DNA of 25,870 nt, taken from the NCBI GenBank assembly GCA_900128395.1, contig LT649445.1, forward strand, positions 1-25,870. The letters are read 5' to 3'. Below are positions 25,839 through 25,870 of this stretch, piece after piece (the stretch's first letter is position 1; the number at the start of each line of letters is the position of its first letter). A program made the translations under genes and the position numbers. The stretch comes from Stramenopiles sp. TOSAG23-2 (Eukaryota; Sar). The notes beneath the pieces were generated by a model. The model was not told the origin of the DNA and did no database searches. It saw nothing but the letters and a program-made list of their open reading frames with translations.

Positions 25839-25870
<32 letters not shown>
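25839..25870. repeat. (AC)n then (AT)n microsatellite at the window edge
   Basis: About 11 AC units followed by at least five AT units; the run continues beyond the window, so its true length is unknown. Confidence 0.9.

Larger units (their letters stand above)
25074..25870. promoter_or_regulatory. Upstream region of the four-helix gene, to the window edge
   Basis: No confident gene. It holds TACAGTA twice (25395, 25407) within a CCTCCTC/GAGGAGG inverted pair (25374-25421), a G+C-rich CACCCGA array (25446-25485), CTAGCTAGACTAGCTACT (25498-25515), an ACCTGG/CCAGGT hairpin (25733-25755) and a terminal AC/AT microsatellite. A 38-codon minus frame (25707-25823) is of doubtful status. Confidence 0.4.

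Noticed and set aside
1-25870. Ciliate-type alternative genetic code
   Set aside because: TAA, TAG and TGA all end genes at sensible places and none occurs inside a conserved domain.

Overview
This window looks like nuclear DNA of an AT-rich, gene-dense, apparently intron-poor flagellated protist. Genes are separate units, not operons. They use all three standard stop codons, and most start ATG-GC/ATG-TC (Met-Ala or Met-Ser). The products are eukaryotic: ER glucosidase I, IQ motifs, PDE-type GAF domains, a four-copy cyclic-nucleotide-binding protein, and a PGPGxY (SHIPPO-like) peptide. Several products fit a motile cilium. A stramenopile or another free-living flagellate lineage is plausible, but the sequence alone does not settle it.

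Layout: (1) 115-4554 (+), an amino-acid permease fused to three NKFDE-type GAF domains, a C-terminal cytoplasmic domain and an IQ motif. (2) 4842-5117 (-), a small PGPGEY protein. (3) 5222-6310 (+), an Asn/Ser-rich coiled-coil protein. (4) 6807-7400 (-), a four-helix MARVEL-like membrane protein. (5) 8106-8852 (+), an unrecognised acidic protein. (6) 9121-12213 (-), a protein with four cNMP-binding folds. (7) 13424-15904 (+), glucosidase I (GH63). (8) 16116-16820 (-), a zinc deaminase of the CAE/CxxC type. (9) 17256-17951 (+), an unrecognised basic Trp-rich protein. (10) 18383-19909 (-), an APH-type phosphotransferase fused to a DUF6285-like domain. (11) 20823-21407 (+), a GNAT acetyltransferase. 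(12) 21492-23702 (-), a Glu/Lys/Arg coiled-coil IQ protein ending in four 27-residue repeats. (13) 24336-25073 (-), a Cys-rich four-helix membrane protein.

The first twelve genes alternate strand without exception, so almost every gap is either divergent (shared promoter) or convergent (shared 3' flank). The two gap types look different. Divergent gaps hold single-base-centred palindromes, TACAGTA/CTAGCTA words, a repeated TATA-like 13-mer, an 8-bp minisatellite present in opposite orientations at two sites, and a 267-bp inverted-repeat element resembling a MITE. Convergent gaps are enriched by eye in TACG words and small hairpins such as TACTTCGTA/TACGAAGTA.

The most promising biology is the permease carrying three cyclic-nucleotide-type GAF sensors, which suggests amino-acid transport gated directly by cAMP or cGMP. 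A four-cNBD protein lies three genes further on. Also notable are the bacterial-toxin-related deaminase fold and the APH-DUF6285 fusion, both of bacterial flavour.
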